Positions 34,226 to 43,350 of a stretch of DNA of 64,000 nucleotides are shown piece by piece; position 1 is the stretch's first letter, and every line of letters begins with the position of its first letter. Location of the stretch: NCBI RefSeq assembly GCF_021725675.1, contig NZ_JAKJPO010000003.1:124001-188000 (forward strand), written 5' to 3'. A program made the position numbers and the translations under genes. Below the pieces are notes generated by a model. The model searched no databases. It was not told where the DNA came from and saw only the letters and a program-made list of their open reading frames with translations. The stretch comes from Marilutibacter chinensis. Lineage in GTDB: Bacteria; Pseudomonadota; Gammaproteobacteria; Xanthomonadales; Xanthomonadaceae.

Positions 34226-35123
34226 GCCCTGCGTTGGCGAGCACGTCGATCAGCGCGCGCGCAGCCGCCGACAGGCGCCGGTGCGGCGCGTAGATCAGCG
34301 AGAACGGGCGCGTGCGCCCACGCGTCCGCGGCAGCACCTCGACCAGTTCCCCGCGCGCGATCCGGTCGCGAACGATGAAGTCGTAGCTCTGGCAGATGCC
34401 GACCCCGTGCACGGCCAGCGACACCACGCCGAGCACGTCGTCCGACACCGCGAACCGCGACTGCGGCAGCCATTCGACATCGCGTTCGCCGTCACGCAGC
34501 AGCCATGGCGCGATACGTCCGCTGCTGGGCATCACGAACGGCACGCAGACATGCCCGGTCAGCGCCTCGATGCTGTCGGGCACGCCCGCACGCTCCAGAT
34601 AGGAAGGCGCCGCGGCCAGGCGCAGCGCCGCATCCTCCAGCCGGCGCGCGACCAGTCCGCTGTCCGGCAGCTCGCCGAGCCGGATCGCGAGGTCGAAACC
34701 CTCGGCGACCAGGTCGACGTTGCGGTTGCTGATGTTCAGCTCGACCTGGACCTGCGGATGCAGTTCGGCGAAGCGGCGCAGCAACGGCGGCAGGCGATGG
34801 TGGCCGTAGGTGGTCGGAACACTCAAGCGCACCCGTCCGGTCATCGCGCCTTCGCGGCGCTGGATTCCTCGTTCCGCGTCTTCGATCAGCGTGAACGCCG
34901 CCTGGCTCTGCTCCAGGTACGCGCGCCCGGCATCGGTCAGCCCCAGTCGCCGCGTCGTGCGCCGCAGCAGTTGCACGCCGAGCCTTGCCTCGAGCCGCCC
35001 GATCGCCCGGCTGACCGCCGAAGGGGTGGTCGACAGGGCCACCGCACCGGCGGTCAGCGAGCCGTGCTCGACCGCTGCGATGAACGCTTCGACATCGCCA
35101 AGATGATCGAACCGACGGCCCAT
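34161..35123 (-). CDS. LysR-family transcription regulator
   Basis: 320 residues: a winged helix at 1-60 (FDHLGDVEAFIAAVEHGSLTAGAVALSTTPSAVSRAIGRLEARLG) and a two-lobed effector domain (GRVRLSVPTTYGHHRLPPLLRRF onward). It resembles regulators of divergent oxidoreductase or transporter genes and probably acts on the DJ-1/PfpI gene next door. AAGGA precedes the ATG at 35121-35123. The C-terminal 65 bases overlap the methyltransferase gene tail to tail. Confidence 0.9.
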   Translation of the reverse strand: MGRRFDHLGDVEAFIAAVEHGSLTAGAVALSTTPSAVSRAIGRLEARLGVQLLRRTTRRLGLTDAGRAYLEQSQAAFTLIEDAERGIQRREGAMTGRVRLSVPTTYGHHRLPPLLRRFAELHPQVQVELNISNRNVDLVAEGFDLAIRLGELPDSGLVARRLEDAALRLAAAPSYLERAGVPDSIEALTGHVCVPFVMPSSGRIAPWLLRDGERDVEWLPQSRFAVSDDVLGVVSLAVHGVGICQSYDFIVRDRIARGELVEVLPRTRGRTRPFSLIYAPHRRLSAAARALIDVLANAGLSADEAESVPAPSSSRSPNRR

Positions 35124-35221
35124 TATTGTCCTTGTCGCACAAATGCTTTTACCGAACCCTAGTTTATGACTGATTGTATTGGCAATAGAGTGCCGTCATT
35201 CCCATTCCCCGGAGCCCCTCC
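35124..35221. promoter_or_regulatory. Divergent LysR / DJ-1 promoter region
   Basis: 98 bp between the two start codons, with an AT-rich centre (TTTATGACTGATTGTATTGGCAATA region at 35163-35187) that stands out from the G+C-rich surroundings. ATTGTATTGGCAAT is a partly symmetrical T-N11-A-like candidate for the LysR operator. Confidence 0.45.
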
Positions 35222-36070
35222 ATGCCCGCCTCCCTCAAGCTCGCCACCGCACTGATGCTCGCCCTGTCCGCCGGAGGCGCCCAGGCCGGCCATGTACTGG
35301 TGGTGCTGTCCGACGCCGACCGCCTCGATCTCAAGGATGGCCGCGTATATGAAACCGGCTTCTATCTCAACGAGCTGATGCAGCCGGTCAAGCGTCTGCT
35401 CGATGCCGGTCACCAGGTCACCTTCGCCACCCCGCTCGGCCGCGCGCCGGCCATGGACCGCAATTCGGTCGATGCGATGCATTTCAATGGCAGCGAAGCG
35501 GAGCTGCAGGCGCACCAGGCGCTGCTCGAGCGGCTCGCGCTGACGTCGCCGGCCGCGTCGCCGGTGCTGAGCCTGGCCCGCGTGGAGCAGATCGGCTACG
35601 ACCGCTTCGACGCGGTCTACGTACCCGGCGGGCATGCCCCGATGCAGGACCTGCTGACCAGCCCCGCGCTGGGCCGGCTGTTGACCCACTTCCACCACGA
35701 GGGCAAACCCACAGCGCTGGTCTGCCACGGTCCGATCGCCCTGCTGTCGACCCTGCCCGATGCACCGGCCTTCACCCGACTGCTCGAAACCGGCGCACAT
35801 GCCAGCCCGGCGCCGGAATGGATCTACGCCGGCTATCGCGTCACCGTGATCGGCAACGACGAGGAGGCGCAGGCCAAGGCCCAGCTCGATGGCGGCGAGA
35901 TGAAGTTCTACCCGCAGACCGCCTTGCAGGCCGCCGGCGTGCGGTATCTCGGCAACACGACGCCCTGGGCGGCGAACGTGGTGGTCGATCGCGAGTTGAT
36001 CACCGGGCAGAACCCGGCGTCGGCAAATGGCGTCGCCGACGTGCTGCTGGAGCGCCTGCCGACGCCCTGA
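35222..36070 (+). CDS. Exported DJ-1/PfpI-family protein
   Basis: 282 residues with a signal peptide (MPASLKLATALMLALSAGGAQAG). The DJ-1/PfpI domain has HVLVVLSDADRLDLKDG, the acidic residue in GFYLNELMQPVKRLLDAGHQVTFATPLG, the loop VYVPGGHAPMQDL, and the nucleophile elbow ALVCHGPIALL with the reactive Cys, followed by His-Gly. This pattern is the Hsp31/type 1 glutamine-amidotransferase-like branch (glyoxalase or chaperone activities). Export to the periplasm is less usual. GGAG stands before the ATG. Confidence 0.88.
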   Translation: MPASLKLATALMLALSAGGAQAGHVLVVLSDADRLDLKDGRVYETGFYLNELMQPVKRLLDAGHQVTFATPLGRAPAMDRNSVDAMHFNGSEAELQAHQALLERLALTSPAASPVLSLARVEQIGYDRFDAVYVPGGHAPMQDLLTSPALGRLLTHFHHEGKPTALVCHGPIALLSTLPDAPAFTRLLETGAHASPAPEWIYAGYRVTVIGNDEEAQAKAQLDGGEMKFYPQTALQAAGVRYLGNTTPWAANVVVDRELITGQNPASANGVADVLLERLPTP

Positions 36071-36095
36071 CCGCAACGCCGGCCCGCCGGATGCA

Positions 36096-37034
36096 TCAGC
36101 CGATGCCCTTGGCCCGGCCGCGGAACTCGCGGGGGGTGATCCCAAAGCGGCGCTTGAACGCCGAGCTCAGGTGGCTGTGGCTGGAGAATCCGGTCGCAAG
36201 CGCGATCGAGGTGATGTCCTGGCGCGTGCTTTCGAGCAGGCTGCAGGCCAGTTGCAGCCGCTGGGCGATGATGTATTGCAGCGGCGTCATTCCGAACGCG
36301 TGCCGGAACGCCTCGATCAGCCGGTGGGTACCGACGCCGGCCAGCCGCGCCAGTTCGCCCAGGGTCAGGTGCTGGTCGAGATGGGCGAGGATGTAGTCCT
36401 CCAGCCGCCTCTGCTTCGCCCTGGACAGTCGCGGCCCCGTCGACGCCTCCCTCGCCGTGCCCGCGGAGTATTCGCGCAGCAGATGCAGACCGATGACCTG
36501 GGCCATCGAGTCGCGCAGCATTCCGGCCAGGTCGTCGTCTTCGTCCCCGAGCTGGATCATCCGGCCGGTGAGCCCGTGCAACAGCGGATCGCGCAGTTTC
36601 ATCAGCGGCCGCAGCGGTCTCCCGGCCTCGCCGCCGGTCAACTGTCCCAGCCAGGCACGGCCGATGCGGTATTCGGCGTAGGCGATGCTGCCGCCCTCGG
36701 CACGCCCGACGTAATGCGCGCCGGCCGGGATCAGCCAGGCCTCGCCCGGACGTGCCGGCGCCCGGCAGGCGCGGCCATCGTCGATGCGGGTTTCCAGCCG
36801 CTGCATCTGTCCTTCCAGATGCACGATCAGGGTGTGCCGGTCCTGTTCGATGGTCCACTCGGTCGGCTCGCTGATGTCCTCGGACACCAGCGAGAATTCG
36901 CCGCCCGCAAAAGGCAGGGTCATCTCCGTCAGCACCCGTCGCGCGCGCGGCCCTCGCGGCCATGCCGCCTGCCCCAGCGCGGCCTCGCCGGCAGCGCGCG
37001 CGGTCGCGGAATAAGTTGACAGTGGCTCGGACAT
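36096..37034 (-). CDS. AraC-family transcription regulator
   Basis: 312 residues. The N-terminal sensing region (about 1-200) has no named domain. The C-terminal AraC domain has two helix-turn-helices: LTLGELARLAGVGTHRLIEAFRHAFGMTPLQYI, and ITSIALATGFSSHSHLSSAFKRRFGITPREFR. It is divergent from the NTF2-like/SDR pair, its likely target. ATG at 37032-37034. Confidence 0.9.
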   Translation of the reverse strand: MSEPLSTYSATARAAGEAALGQAAWPRGPRARRVLTEMTLPFAGGEFSLVSEDISEPTEWTIEQDRHTLIVHLEGQMQRLETRIDDGRACRAPARPGEAWLIPAGAHYVGRAEGGSIAYAEYRIGRAWLGQLTGGEAGRPLRPLMKLRDPLLHGLTGRMIQLGDEDDDLAGMLRDSMAQVIGLHLLREYSAGTAREASTGPRLSRAKQRRLEDYILAHLDQHLTLGELARLAGVGTHRLIEAFRHAFGMTPLQYIIAQRLQLACSLLESTRQDITSIALATGFSSHSHLSSAFKRRFGITPREFRGRAKGIG

Positions 37035-37204
37035 TCTGAAAGCGACGCCGCGCACGCCTCCCTATAAGGAACGGAAACGACCTGCCGGCTGCTGCCGGCG
37101 GATCACCGTCGATACCTGTCGCCCAGCATAGCGCCGCGACCCCGGCCGGTGCCTCTGCCGGTAGCGGCCCGCGTGAAGGCGCCCCTTTGGCAGGAGATCC
37201 GTGC

Positions 37205-37534
37205 ATGTCCGCAACCGCACTGCCGCCACCGTTGGACCGCTTCGTCGCCGCGGTCAATCGCGGCGATGCCGATTCTGCCTTCGCGCTGTTCGCGACCGAC
37301 GGCGAGGTCGACGACTGGGGCCGCCGCTTCGCCACTACGCGCGATATCCGCCGCTGGAGCGATCGCGAGTTCGTCGGCGCCGGCGGCCACCTGCGGGTGG
37401 TCCGGGTGGCGCGCTCGGGCGACCAGGTCACCGTCGACGCCCAATGGACCAGCCCCCACTACAGCGGCGACAGCCGTTTCGTCTTCACCCTCGACGGCGA
37501 ACGCATCCGGCGGATGCGGATCGTCGGCGAATGA
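37205..37534 (+). CDS. NTF2-like (SnoaL-type) protein
   Basis: 109 residues, a single small alpha+beta-barrel domain: PPPLDRFVAAVNRGDADSAFALFATDGEVDDWGRRF, and the strands VTVDAQWTSPHYSGDSRFVFTLDGERIRRMRIV. SnoaL-like members bind small ligands or act as minor enzymes. GGAG stands before the ATG at 37205. It precedes the SDR gene by 27 bp, so the two are probably one unit under the AraC protein. Confidence 0.85.
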   Translation: MSATALPPPLDRFVAAVNRGDADSAFALFATDGEVDDWGRRFATTRDIRRWSDREFVGAGGHLRVVRVARSGDQVTVDAQWTSPHYSGDSRFVFTLDGERIRRMRIVGE

Positions 37535-37561
37535 CCTCCCACCCCCGACAGGAGACATGCA

Positions 37562-38335
37562 ATGAACGACCACAGCATCCAGGACAAAGTCGTGCTCATC
37601 GCCGGCGGCGCCAAGAATCTCGGCGGGCTGCTCGCGCGCGATTTCGCCAGCCACGGCGCGAAGGCGGTCGCCATCCACTACAACAGCGATGCGACCGCCG
37701 CCGACGCGGAGGCCACCCGCGAGGCGGTCGAAGCCGCCGGCGCCAAGGCCGCAACCTTCCAGGCCGACCTCACCAGCGCCGGCGCAGTCGAGAAGCTGTT
37801 CGCCGACGCATCCGCCGCGGTCGGCAGCCCCGACATCGCGATCAACACCGTCGGCAAGGTCTTGAAGAAGCCGATGGTCGACATCAGCGAGGCCGAGTAC
37901 GACCAGATGTCGGCGGTGAACGCCAAGTCGGCGTTCTTCTTTCTCAAGGAGGCCGGCCGCAACCTCAACGACAACGGCAAGGTCTGCACCGTGGTCACCT
38001 CGCTGCTGGGCGCGTTCACCCCGTTCTACGCGTCCTACGCCGGCACCAAGGCCCCGGTCGAGCACTTCACCCGCGCCGCCTCCAAGGAGTTCGGCGACCG
38101 CGGCATCTCGGTCACCGCGATCGGGCCGGGACCGATGGACACGCCGTTCTTCTACCCCGCCGAGGGTGCGGACGCCGTCGCCTACCACAAGACCGCAGCG
38201 GCGCTGTCGAAATTCTCGAAGACCGGACTGACCGACATCGAGGACATCGTCCCCTTCATCCGCTTCCTGGTTTCCGACGGCTGGTGGATGACCGGACAGA
38301 CGATTCTCGTCAACGGTGGCTACACCACCAAGTAG
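37562..38335 (+). CDS. Short-chain dehydrogenase/reductase
   Basis: 257 residues, Rossmann oxidoreductase. The cofactor loop is VVLIAGGAKNLGGLLARDF (an AGGAKNLGG variant of TGxxxGxG), and NTVGKVLKKP replaces the NNAG motif. Catalytic Ser is in VTSLLGAFTPFYASYAGTK with Tyr and a Thr-Lys, so the classical YxxxK appears as YAGTK. The IGPGPMDTPFF and GQTILVNGGY ends are normal. NAD(P) preference and substrate are unknown. Confidence 0.9.
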   Translation: MNDHSIQDKVVLIAGGAKNLGGLLARDFASHGAKAVAIHYNSDATAADAEATREAVEAAGAKAATFQADLTSAGAVEKLFADASAAVGSPDIAINTVGKVLKKPMVDISEAEYDQMSAVNAKSAFFFLKEAGRNLNDNGKVCTVVTSLLGAFTPFYASYAGTKAPVEHFTRAASKEFGDRGISVTAIGPGPMDTPFFYPAEGADAVAYHKTAAALSKFSKTGLTDIEDIVPFIRFLVSDGWWMTGQTILVNGGYTTK

Positions 38336-38374
38336 TCCGGACGGTCAGGGCGCGGCACCGGACGCGCGATCGCA

Positions 38375-38398
38375 CCGGGGGTGCTGCGGCGCCCCCGG
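38375..38398. terminator. Bidirectional terminator-like hairpin
   Basis: CCGGGGGTGC (38375-38384) and GCGCCCCCGG (38389-38398) form a 10-bp stem with one T-G pair and the loop TGCG. It lies exactly between the convergent SDR and GNAT genes. Confidence 0.6.
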
Positions 38399-38418
38399 CA
38401 TATCGGCGGCGGCTGCGC

Positions 38419-38850
38419 TCAGCCCTCGTCGATATAGCCGCCACGCGCGGCCCGTTCCGGATCCTCGAAGACCGCCATCGCCGTGCGCATGCGGCGGAAT
38501 CCGAATTTCGCGTAGAACGGTTCACGCCCCGGCACCGAATAGAGAATGATCTTGCGGTGTCCGCGCGAGCGCTCGACCAGCTTCTCGATGATCGCCCGTC
38601 CGAGGCCACGTCCCTGGTGGTCGGGATCGACCGCGATGTCGCACAGGTAGGAACAGTCGACGCCGTCGGCGACAGCGCGCCCGGCGGCGATCACCCGGCC
38701 GTCCTCGAACGCGAAGCATTTGAACAGGCTGTTGGTGAATGCGGTCCGCAACCAGTCCGCACTCTTGTCGCCCAGCGGCGCACGCCGGTACATCTCCGAC
38801 AGTGCGGCCCAGTCGACGCCGTCGATGGATTCACGCCACTCGATCGCCAT
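38419..38850 (-). CDS. GNAT-family N-acetyltransferase
   Basis: 143 residues. The acetyl-CoA motif A is YLCDIAVDPDHQGRGLGRAIIEKLVERS, followed by KIILYSVPGREPFYAKFGFRRM, where PFYAKFGF is the usual motif B. The MYRRAPLGDKSADWLRTAFTNS helix is N-terminal. ATG at 38848-38850 has GGAG upstream. The acceptor substrate is unknown. Confidence 0.9.
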   Translation of the reverse strand: MAIEWRESIDGVDWAALSEMYRRAPLGDKSADWLRTAFTNSLFKCFAFEDGRVIAAGRAVADGVDCSYLCDIAVDPDHQGRGLGRAIIEKLVERSRGHRKIILYSVPGREPFYAKFGFRRMRTAMAVFEDPERAARGGYIDEG

Positions 38851-38912
38851 GCGTTCACGCTCCCGGTGCGCGTGCGACGCCCGGCCGGACGGACCGGCCG
38901 GGCCGTTGCCGC

Positions 38913-40937
38913 TCAACCCCCGGCCGGCGGTGCCGCCTCCGCGGTCGCGGCGGGCGTGGCCGGGGTCCCCGTTCCGGCCGACGGCGTGCCGTCGCCCTTC
39001 AGATAGGTGTCGAGGAAGGCGAGGATCCGGCCATAGCCTTCGATCCGGTTCTTGTTCTTGGAGAACCCGTGGCCCTCGTCATCGAACACCACGTATTCGA
39101 CCGGCACGCCGTTCTCCTTCACCGCGGCGACGATGTCATCGCTTTCCGGCTTGATCACCCGCGGATCGTTGGCGCCCTGCAGCACCATCAGCGGCACGTC
39201 GATCCGGTCGGCGTGGAACAGCGGCGAGGTCTCGGTCAGGAACTCGCGCTGGGTCTCGGGATTGCCGACCTCCTGGTACAACGCTTCGCGGAAGCTCTCC
39301 CAGTACGGCGGAATCGACTCCAGCGTGCGGATCCAGTTGGCGACGCCGAAGATGTCGACACCGACCTTGAACTCGCCCGGCTTGAACGCCAGAGCCGACA
39401 GCACCATGTAGCCGCCGTAGCTGCCACCGATGATCCCGATGCGGTCCGGATCGACGTAGTCGAGCGACTGCAGGTACTTCTTCGCCTCGATCGTATCCCA
39501 CAGCGGCTCGCGGCCGTGCTTGCCGTCGTCGGCGGCGAAGAAGGTCTTGCCGTAGCCGCTGGACCCGCGGTTGTTGATGCCCAGCACCACGTAACCGTGG
39601 TTGACCAGGTACTGGATCGTCGGCGAATGCGCGCGCGTGGTCTGGCCACCCGGTCCGCCGTGCACCCACACCAGCGCCGGCAGCTTGTTGTCGGCGCTGG
39701 CCTGGTGCGGCTTCCACAGGATGTTCGGGATCTCCATGCCGTCGAAACTCTTGAAACGCACGACGGAAGAGTCGACCAGATCGGCCGGATCGATTTCCGG
39801 ATTGAGCGAGGTGGTCAGCTGGCGTGGCTCGCTGCCGTCGAGATCGAGCACGTACAGGTCGTTCGGCTGGCGGTCGCCGTTGAGGTAGAACGCCATGCGC
39901 TTCTCGCTGCGGGCGATGCGCAGGTTGCGCAGCTCGCCCGCCGGCAGCGCCGGCAACCGCACCTCCTCGCCGCTGTCGGCCTTGAACAGACGGAGCTTGA
40001 AGCTTCCATCCTCGTTGATGCCCACTGCCAGGTAGGTGCCGTCGTGGGAGAGCGTAGCGTCGACGATGTCCCAGTCGGCCTTGCGGACGGGCTCGTGCTC
40101 CCAGCTCTCCAGATTGACCCGGCGCAGTTCGCTGAACTCGCCGCTGTCGTTGGCGGTGTAGTACAGCCACTGCCCGTCGGGGCTGAAGGCCTGGGCGCCG
40201 AACCGGGCCTGGCCCTCGTGCTCGCTGACCTTGACCGGCTCGCCGTCGCCGCCGAGCGCGACCACGAACAGGTCGGAGTCGTTGGTCGAGTTGGCCTTCT
40301 CCAGCGCGAGCCATTTGCCGTCCGGCGACACTTCCGCGGGCTGCAGCCCCTCGTCGTTGGTGTAGACGCGCTCGCGCCCGTAGCCGTCGGTCGCATAGCG
40401 ATAGAGATCGAAGAAGCGCGGGTCGCGCTCGTTGGTGATCACGAAGAAGTGCGCGCCGTCATGGCTGAAGCCGACGAAGTCGGCCTTGAGCTTGTCTCCC
40501 GGCGTCAGGTCGGTTTCCCCGCCGTCCTTGTCGATCACGAACAGGTGATCGAGCTCGTCACCGTCGTTGTCGCGGGTGATCAGCACGCGCTCGTCTTCCG
40601 GGAAGTACGCGACCGCGTAGCTGTTGTCGGTGGTCGAGTCGGTGACCGCGGTCCAGTCGCCGCCGCTCACCGGCATCGTGTAGGCGTTCCAGACGCCGGC
40701 CTTGTTCGACGAGAACAGGATCCGCGACTCGTCCGGGCTGAACGAAGCGCCGCCAACGCCGAGGCTCTCGACGAATTCCTCGATGCTGTACTGGCGGCTC
40801 GGCCGCTCGATCGTGGACTCTGCTTCCGCGGCCGCGGGGGCCGTCGCCTCCGACGACGGCGACGATGGCTGGCACGCGGCCAGCGGCAACAACAGCGCGA
40901 GGGTGACGGCCAACGGCAACCGACGCAGCACGGGCAT
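38913..40937 (-). CDS. S9-family peptidase lipoprotein (prolyl oligopeptidase / dipeptidyl peptidase-like)
   Basis: 674 residues. The lipoprotein signal (MPVLRRLPLAVTLALLLPLAAC, Cys at about 22) is followed by a seven-bladed propeller with repeated SPDGKWLAL-type strands (about 70-400). The alpha/beta-hydrolase domain holds the triad Ser506 (GGSYGGYM), Asp591 (GANDPRV) and His623 (DEGHGF), with the oxyanion segment VWVHGGPGGQT. It cleaves peptides, probably behind Pro or Ala, at the outer face of a membrane. GGAGGAAA precedes the ATG at 40935-40937. The C-terminal tail is Ala/Pro/Thr-rich. Confidence 0.94.
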   Translation of the reverse strand: MPVLRRLPLAVTLALLLPLAACQPSSPSSEATAPAAAEAESTIERPSRQYSIEEFVESLGVGGASFSPDESRILFSSNKAGVWNAYTMPVSGGDWTAVTDSTTDNSYAVAYFPEDERVLITRDNDGDELDHLFVIDKDGGETDLTPGDKLKADFVGFSHDGAHFFVITNERDPRFFDLYRYATDGYGRERVYTNDEGLQPAEVSPDGKWLALEKANSTNDSDLFVVALGGDGEPVKVSEHEGQARFGAQAFSPDGQWLYYTANDSGEFSELRRVNLESWEHEPVRKADWDIVDATLSHDGTYLAVGINEDGSFKLRLFKADSGEEVRLPALPAGELRNLRIARSEKRMAFYLNGDRQPNDLYVLDLDGSEPRQLTTSLNPEIDPADLVDSSVVRFKSFDGMEIPNILWKPHQASADNKLPALVWVHGGPGGQTTRAHSPTIQYLVNHGYVVLGINNRGSSGYGKTFFAADDGKHGREPLWDTIEAKKYLQSLDYVDPDRIGIIGGSYGGYMVLSALAFKPGEFKVGVDIFGVANWIRTLESIPPYWESFREALYQEVGNPETQREFLTETSPLFHADRIDVPLMVLQGANDPRVIKPESDDIVAAVKENGVPVEYVVFDDEGHGFSKNKNRIEGYGRILAFLDTYLKGDGTPSAGTGTPATPAATAEAAPPAGG

Positions 40938-41064
40938 GGGGTTTCCTCCCTGGAGTTGAACTGCCGATCCTACGCCGTTGCCGGCGGCAGCAAATAGGCC
41001 GGCGGTCATGGTGCCGCGGCCGGGTACCGCTCAGGTCGGCGCGGTCATCTCCGCCGCGGCGGCA

Positions 41065-41517
41065 TCAGCCCAGCGCTTCGAGCGCCGCCTGCACCTCGCG
41101 CTTGCCCTTGGAACGCAACGTGGCGATGCGCTCCAGCTGATCGGGTTTCGGGCGGGTGACGCCCTTCTCCCAGTTGTAGACGGTGGGTCCGCTGACGCCG
41201 AACAGGCGTCCGAACTCCGCCGCCGACAGCCCCAGCCGCTCGCGCAGCTTGTGCAGGCCCTTCGGTGAGAAACGGCGCGGCTTGGACGAGCCCGTGACCT
41301 TCGAGGAAACGGCCGCCGGGGCCGCGGACATCGCGAACTTCGACGCTTTCCCCAGGGTGCCCAACTGCTTGCGGAGCTCGCTGTTCTCCCGCTTGAGTGC
41401 GGCGACATCGCGGCGCAGTCCGGCCACGTGCTTGCGCATCGGATCGATGGTCTTGCGCAGTTCCTTGCGGGCCAGACGGGCCACTTCCTCCTTGAGGGCA
41501 GCGGCGAAATTCGACAT
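41065..41517 (-). CDS. XRE-like DNA-binding protein with N-terminal coiled coil
   Basis: 150 residues. The first 65 form a charged helix/coiled coil (VARLARKELRKTIDPMRKHVAGLRRDVAALKRENSELRKQLGTLG). A basic linker (SSKPRRFSPKGL) leads to a helix-turn-helix of the Cro/XRE type (LRERLGLSAAEFGRLFGVSGPTVYNWEKGVTRPKPDQLERI). The coiled coil probably dimerises it. ATG at 41515-41517. The 274 bp upstream contain a perfect palindrome at 41668-41683, a possible own operator. Regulon unknown. Confidence 0.85.
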   Translation of the reverse strand: MSNFAAALKEEVARLARKELRKTIDPMRKHVAGLRRDVAALKRENSELRKQLGTLGKASKFAMSAAPAAVSSKVTGSSKPRRFSPKGLHKLRERLGLSAAEFGRLFGVSGPTVYNWEKGVTRPKPDQLERIATLRSKGKREVQAALEALG

Positions 41518-41667
41518 TGTTTTACCCCGTTGATTTGAAGCGATGAGCCGACAGCATAGCTCACCCGGCTGGAATCGCCCCATATTCGGCATTCGGGGCG
41601 ATTCCCGCGCATGCCGATCGCATCGATATAACGAAAGAAATGTCGGCTGCGTCGCAGAATGCGGACG

Positions 41668-41683
41668 GCCGCATATATGCGGC
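41668..41683. promoter_or_regulatory. 16-bp perfect palindrome GCCGCATATATGCGGC
   Basis: A perfect palindrome with an AT core, 151 bp upstream of the XRE-like gene and between it and the RidA gene. It is a candidate operator. It lies in the 274-bp spacer 41518-41791, in which I see no gene. Confidence 0.45.
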
Positions 41684-41791
41684 GCTTCCGGATCCGTCGT
41701 CGTCGGGCATGGCTGCGATAACGTCGAACGTATCGATCACGTTTACCGCCCGCCCATAGCCTCCGAACCCGGATGCACGGTATCGCCGCGA

Positions 41792-42220
41792 CTATGCGTC
41801 GGCACCGGCGACCGCCGCGATCGCCTCGATCTCGAACAACATGCCGTCCAGCGCCAGGCGCGGCACCGGAATCAGGGTGCAGGCGGGACGATGGTCGCCG
41901 AACGCCTTGCCAAGTTCCTCGCCGAACACGTGCAGCTTCGACTCGTCGTGATCGACGATCAGCACGCTCAGCTTGGCGACGTCGCGCGGGCCGGCGCCGG
42001 CCGACGCCAACGCGGTCACAAGGTTGGCCAGCGCCTGGCCGACCTGGTCGCGAAAGTCGGGCGACAGGCGGCCGTCGGCGGTCTCGCCGCCCTGCCCCGC
42101 AACCAGCAGCCAGCGACGCGCGCCCTCGACGCTGGCCAGGTGGGAATAGCCGTTCGGTGCCGGGTCGTAGAGGCCGGCCGGGTTGGACAGGGTGACGATC
42201 GATGCGTTGTTGGAGCTCAT
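41792..42220 (-). CDS. RidA family protein
   Basis: 142 residues of the RidA/YjgF fold: NGYSHLASVEGARRWLLVAGQGGETADGRL, FRDQVGQALANLVTALASAGAGPRDVAKLSVLIVDHDESKL, and the terminal RPACTLIPVPRLALDGMLFEIEAIA. In this last segment the usual arginine that binds the imine substrate carboxylate is at the ACTLIPVPRLA position, so classical 2-iminobutanoate deaminase activity is uncertain. AAGGA stands before the ATG at 42218-42220. Confidence 0.88.
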   Translation of the reverse strand: MSSNNASIVTLSNPAGLYDPAPNGYSHLASVEGARRWLLVAGQGGETADGRLSPDFRDQVGQALANLVTALASAGAGPRDVAKLSVLIVDHDESKLHVFGEELGKAFGDHRPACTLIPVPRLALDGMLFEIEAIAAVAGADA

Positions 42221-42392
42221 GGAAGTCCTTGGTCGGTGGGGGAACATGCAGCCTCGCGACGGCCGCCGCCGCATGTCGCGGCACGTGAGGGATGACGCAT
42301 CCGCGAGGTAGTGACGCAAGGACGCATTGCAAGGTCCGTTCGTGACACGTTGCGGGCCCTGTTTACCCGGAGTGGCGCGCACCCTGGTCCCT

Positions 42393-42782
42393 CTACGCAG
42401 GTTCAAGCGCGCTGACCATCACGTAATAGCCGTCCGGATCGCGGAGGGCGAACTCGCGGGTTCCGGTGGCCGGATTCACCTGCGGCTCCAGCTCCAGTCG
42501 CGCTGCCAGATGCCGTGCCCGCGACAGCGCCTCGTCGAAGTCGTCCACGCGGAAGAACAGCAACAATCCGTTGCCCGGCGTCGCCAGCTCGGGACTGCTC
42601 AGAGTCGGATGCTCATGATCACCCCACCGGTGCAGGCACAGCAGCACGGTCCCGTCCGCGTCCCGCAGCTGCCCGAAATGGTCGTGCGCGGGCGCCGACT
42701 GCGGTTGGCCGAACAGCGACTGGTACCAGTGGAAGCTCCGCTCCACCTCGGCGACGCCAATGATCGTCCAGGTACGTTTCAT
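42393..42782 (-). CDS. VOC-family (glyoxalase/bleomycin-resistance-like) protein
   Basis: 129 residues forming one VOC module pair: VAEVERSFHWYQSLFGQPQSAPAHDHFGQLRDADGTVLLCLHRWGDHEHP and LLFFRVDDFDEALSRARHL, then the terminal FALRDPDGYYVMVSA. Metal or ligand binding is possible; the activity is unknown. AGGAGG before the ATG at 42780-42782. It is divergent from the next VOC gene. Confidence 0.88.
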   Translation of the reverse strand: MKRTWTIIGVAEVERSFHWYQSLFGQPQSAPAHDHFGQLRDADGTVLLCLHRWGDHEHPTLSSPELATPGNGLLLFFRVDDFDEALSRARHLAARLELEPQVNPATGTREFALRDPDGYYVMVSALEPA

Positions 42783-42917
42783 CGGTTCCTCCTGCTTTCC
42801 GGCGACCGCGCTCCGTCCATTCTTCCGCAGACTGGAGCGGCAGTGTCGAATCCGCGTGGCCGCGATCGTCGATCAGGTACCGGCCACGATCGGCCGCGGT
42901 CCCGACAGGAGGACATC

Positions 42918-43295
42918 ATGCTCCAGAACCATCCCATCTATGCGTATCTGCCGGCGCGCGATGTCGCGCGTGCACGGCGCTTCTATGAACAGGTCCTCGG
43001 CTTCGAGCCCGGCGGAGAACTGGCGGACGGCATCACCTACCGCTTCGCGAACGGCACCGCCGCGTTCCTGTACCCCACGCAGAACGCCGGAACGTCGAAG
43101 GCAAGCCAGGCATTCTGGCAGGTGGATGACATCGAAAAGGAGGTCGCCGAACTCAGGCAACGCGGCGTGGCGTTCGAGCACTACGACATGCCCGACGACG
43201 AAGTGGACGGCGACATCTACACCGGCGGCGGTGCCCGGGCCGCATGGTTCAAGGACACCGAGGGCAACATCCTCGCCATCATCCAGGCGGTGTGA
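42918..43295 (+). CDS. VOC-family protein
   Basis: 125 residues: HPIYAYLPARDVARARRFYEQVLGFEPGGELADGITYRFANGTAAFLY and FWQVDDIEKEVAELRQRGVAFEHYDMP, then AAWFKDTEGNILAIIQ. It is a one-chain glyoxalase-like protein of unknown activity. AGGAGG lies before the ATG at 42918. It is divergent from the other VOC gene; the 135-bp spacer serves both. Confidence 0.88.
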   Translation: MLQNHPIYAYLPARDVARARRFYEQVLGFEPGGELADGITYRFANGTAAFLYPTQNAGTSKASQAFWQVDDIEKEVAELRQRGVAFEHYDMPDDEVDGDIYTGGGARAAWFKDTEGNILAIIQAV

Positions 43296-43350
43296 GGCCG
43301 AACGTTCCGATCAGGACCACGATGGAAGGTGTCCGTGTTTGGTTGCCATA

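Noticed and set aside
38739..40997. 752-codon open frame opposite the S9 peptidase
   Set aside because: The peptidase has a complete triad and lipoprotein signal; the opposite frame has neither homology nor a start signal.
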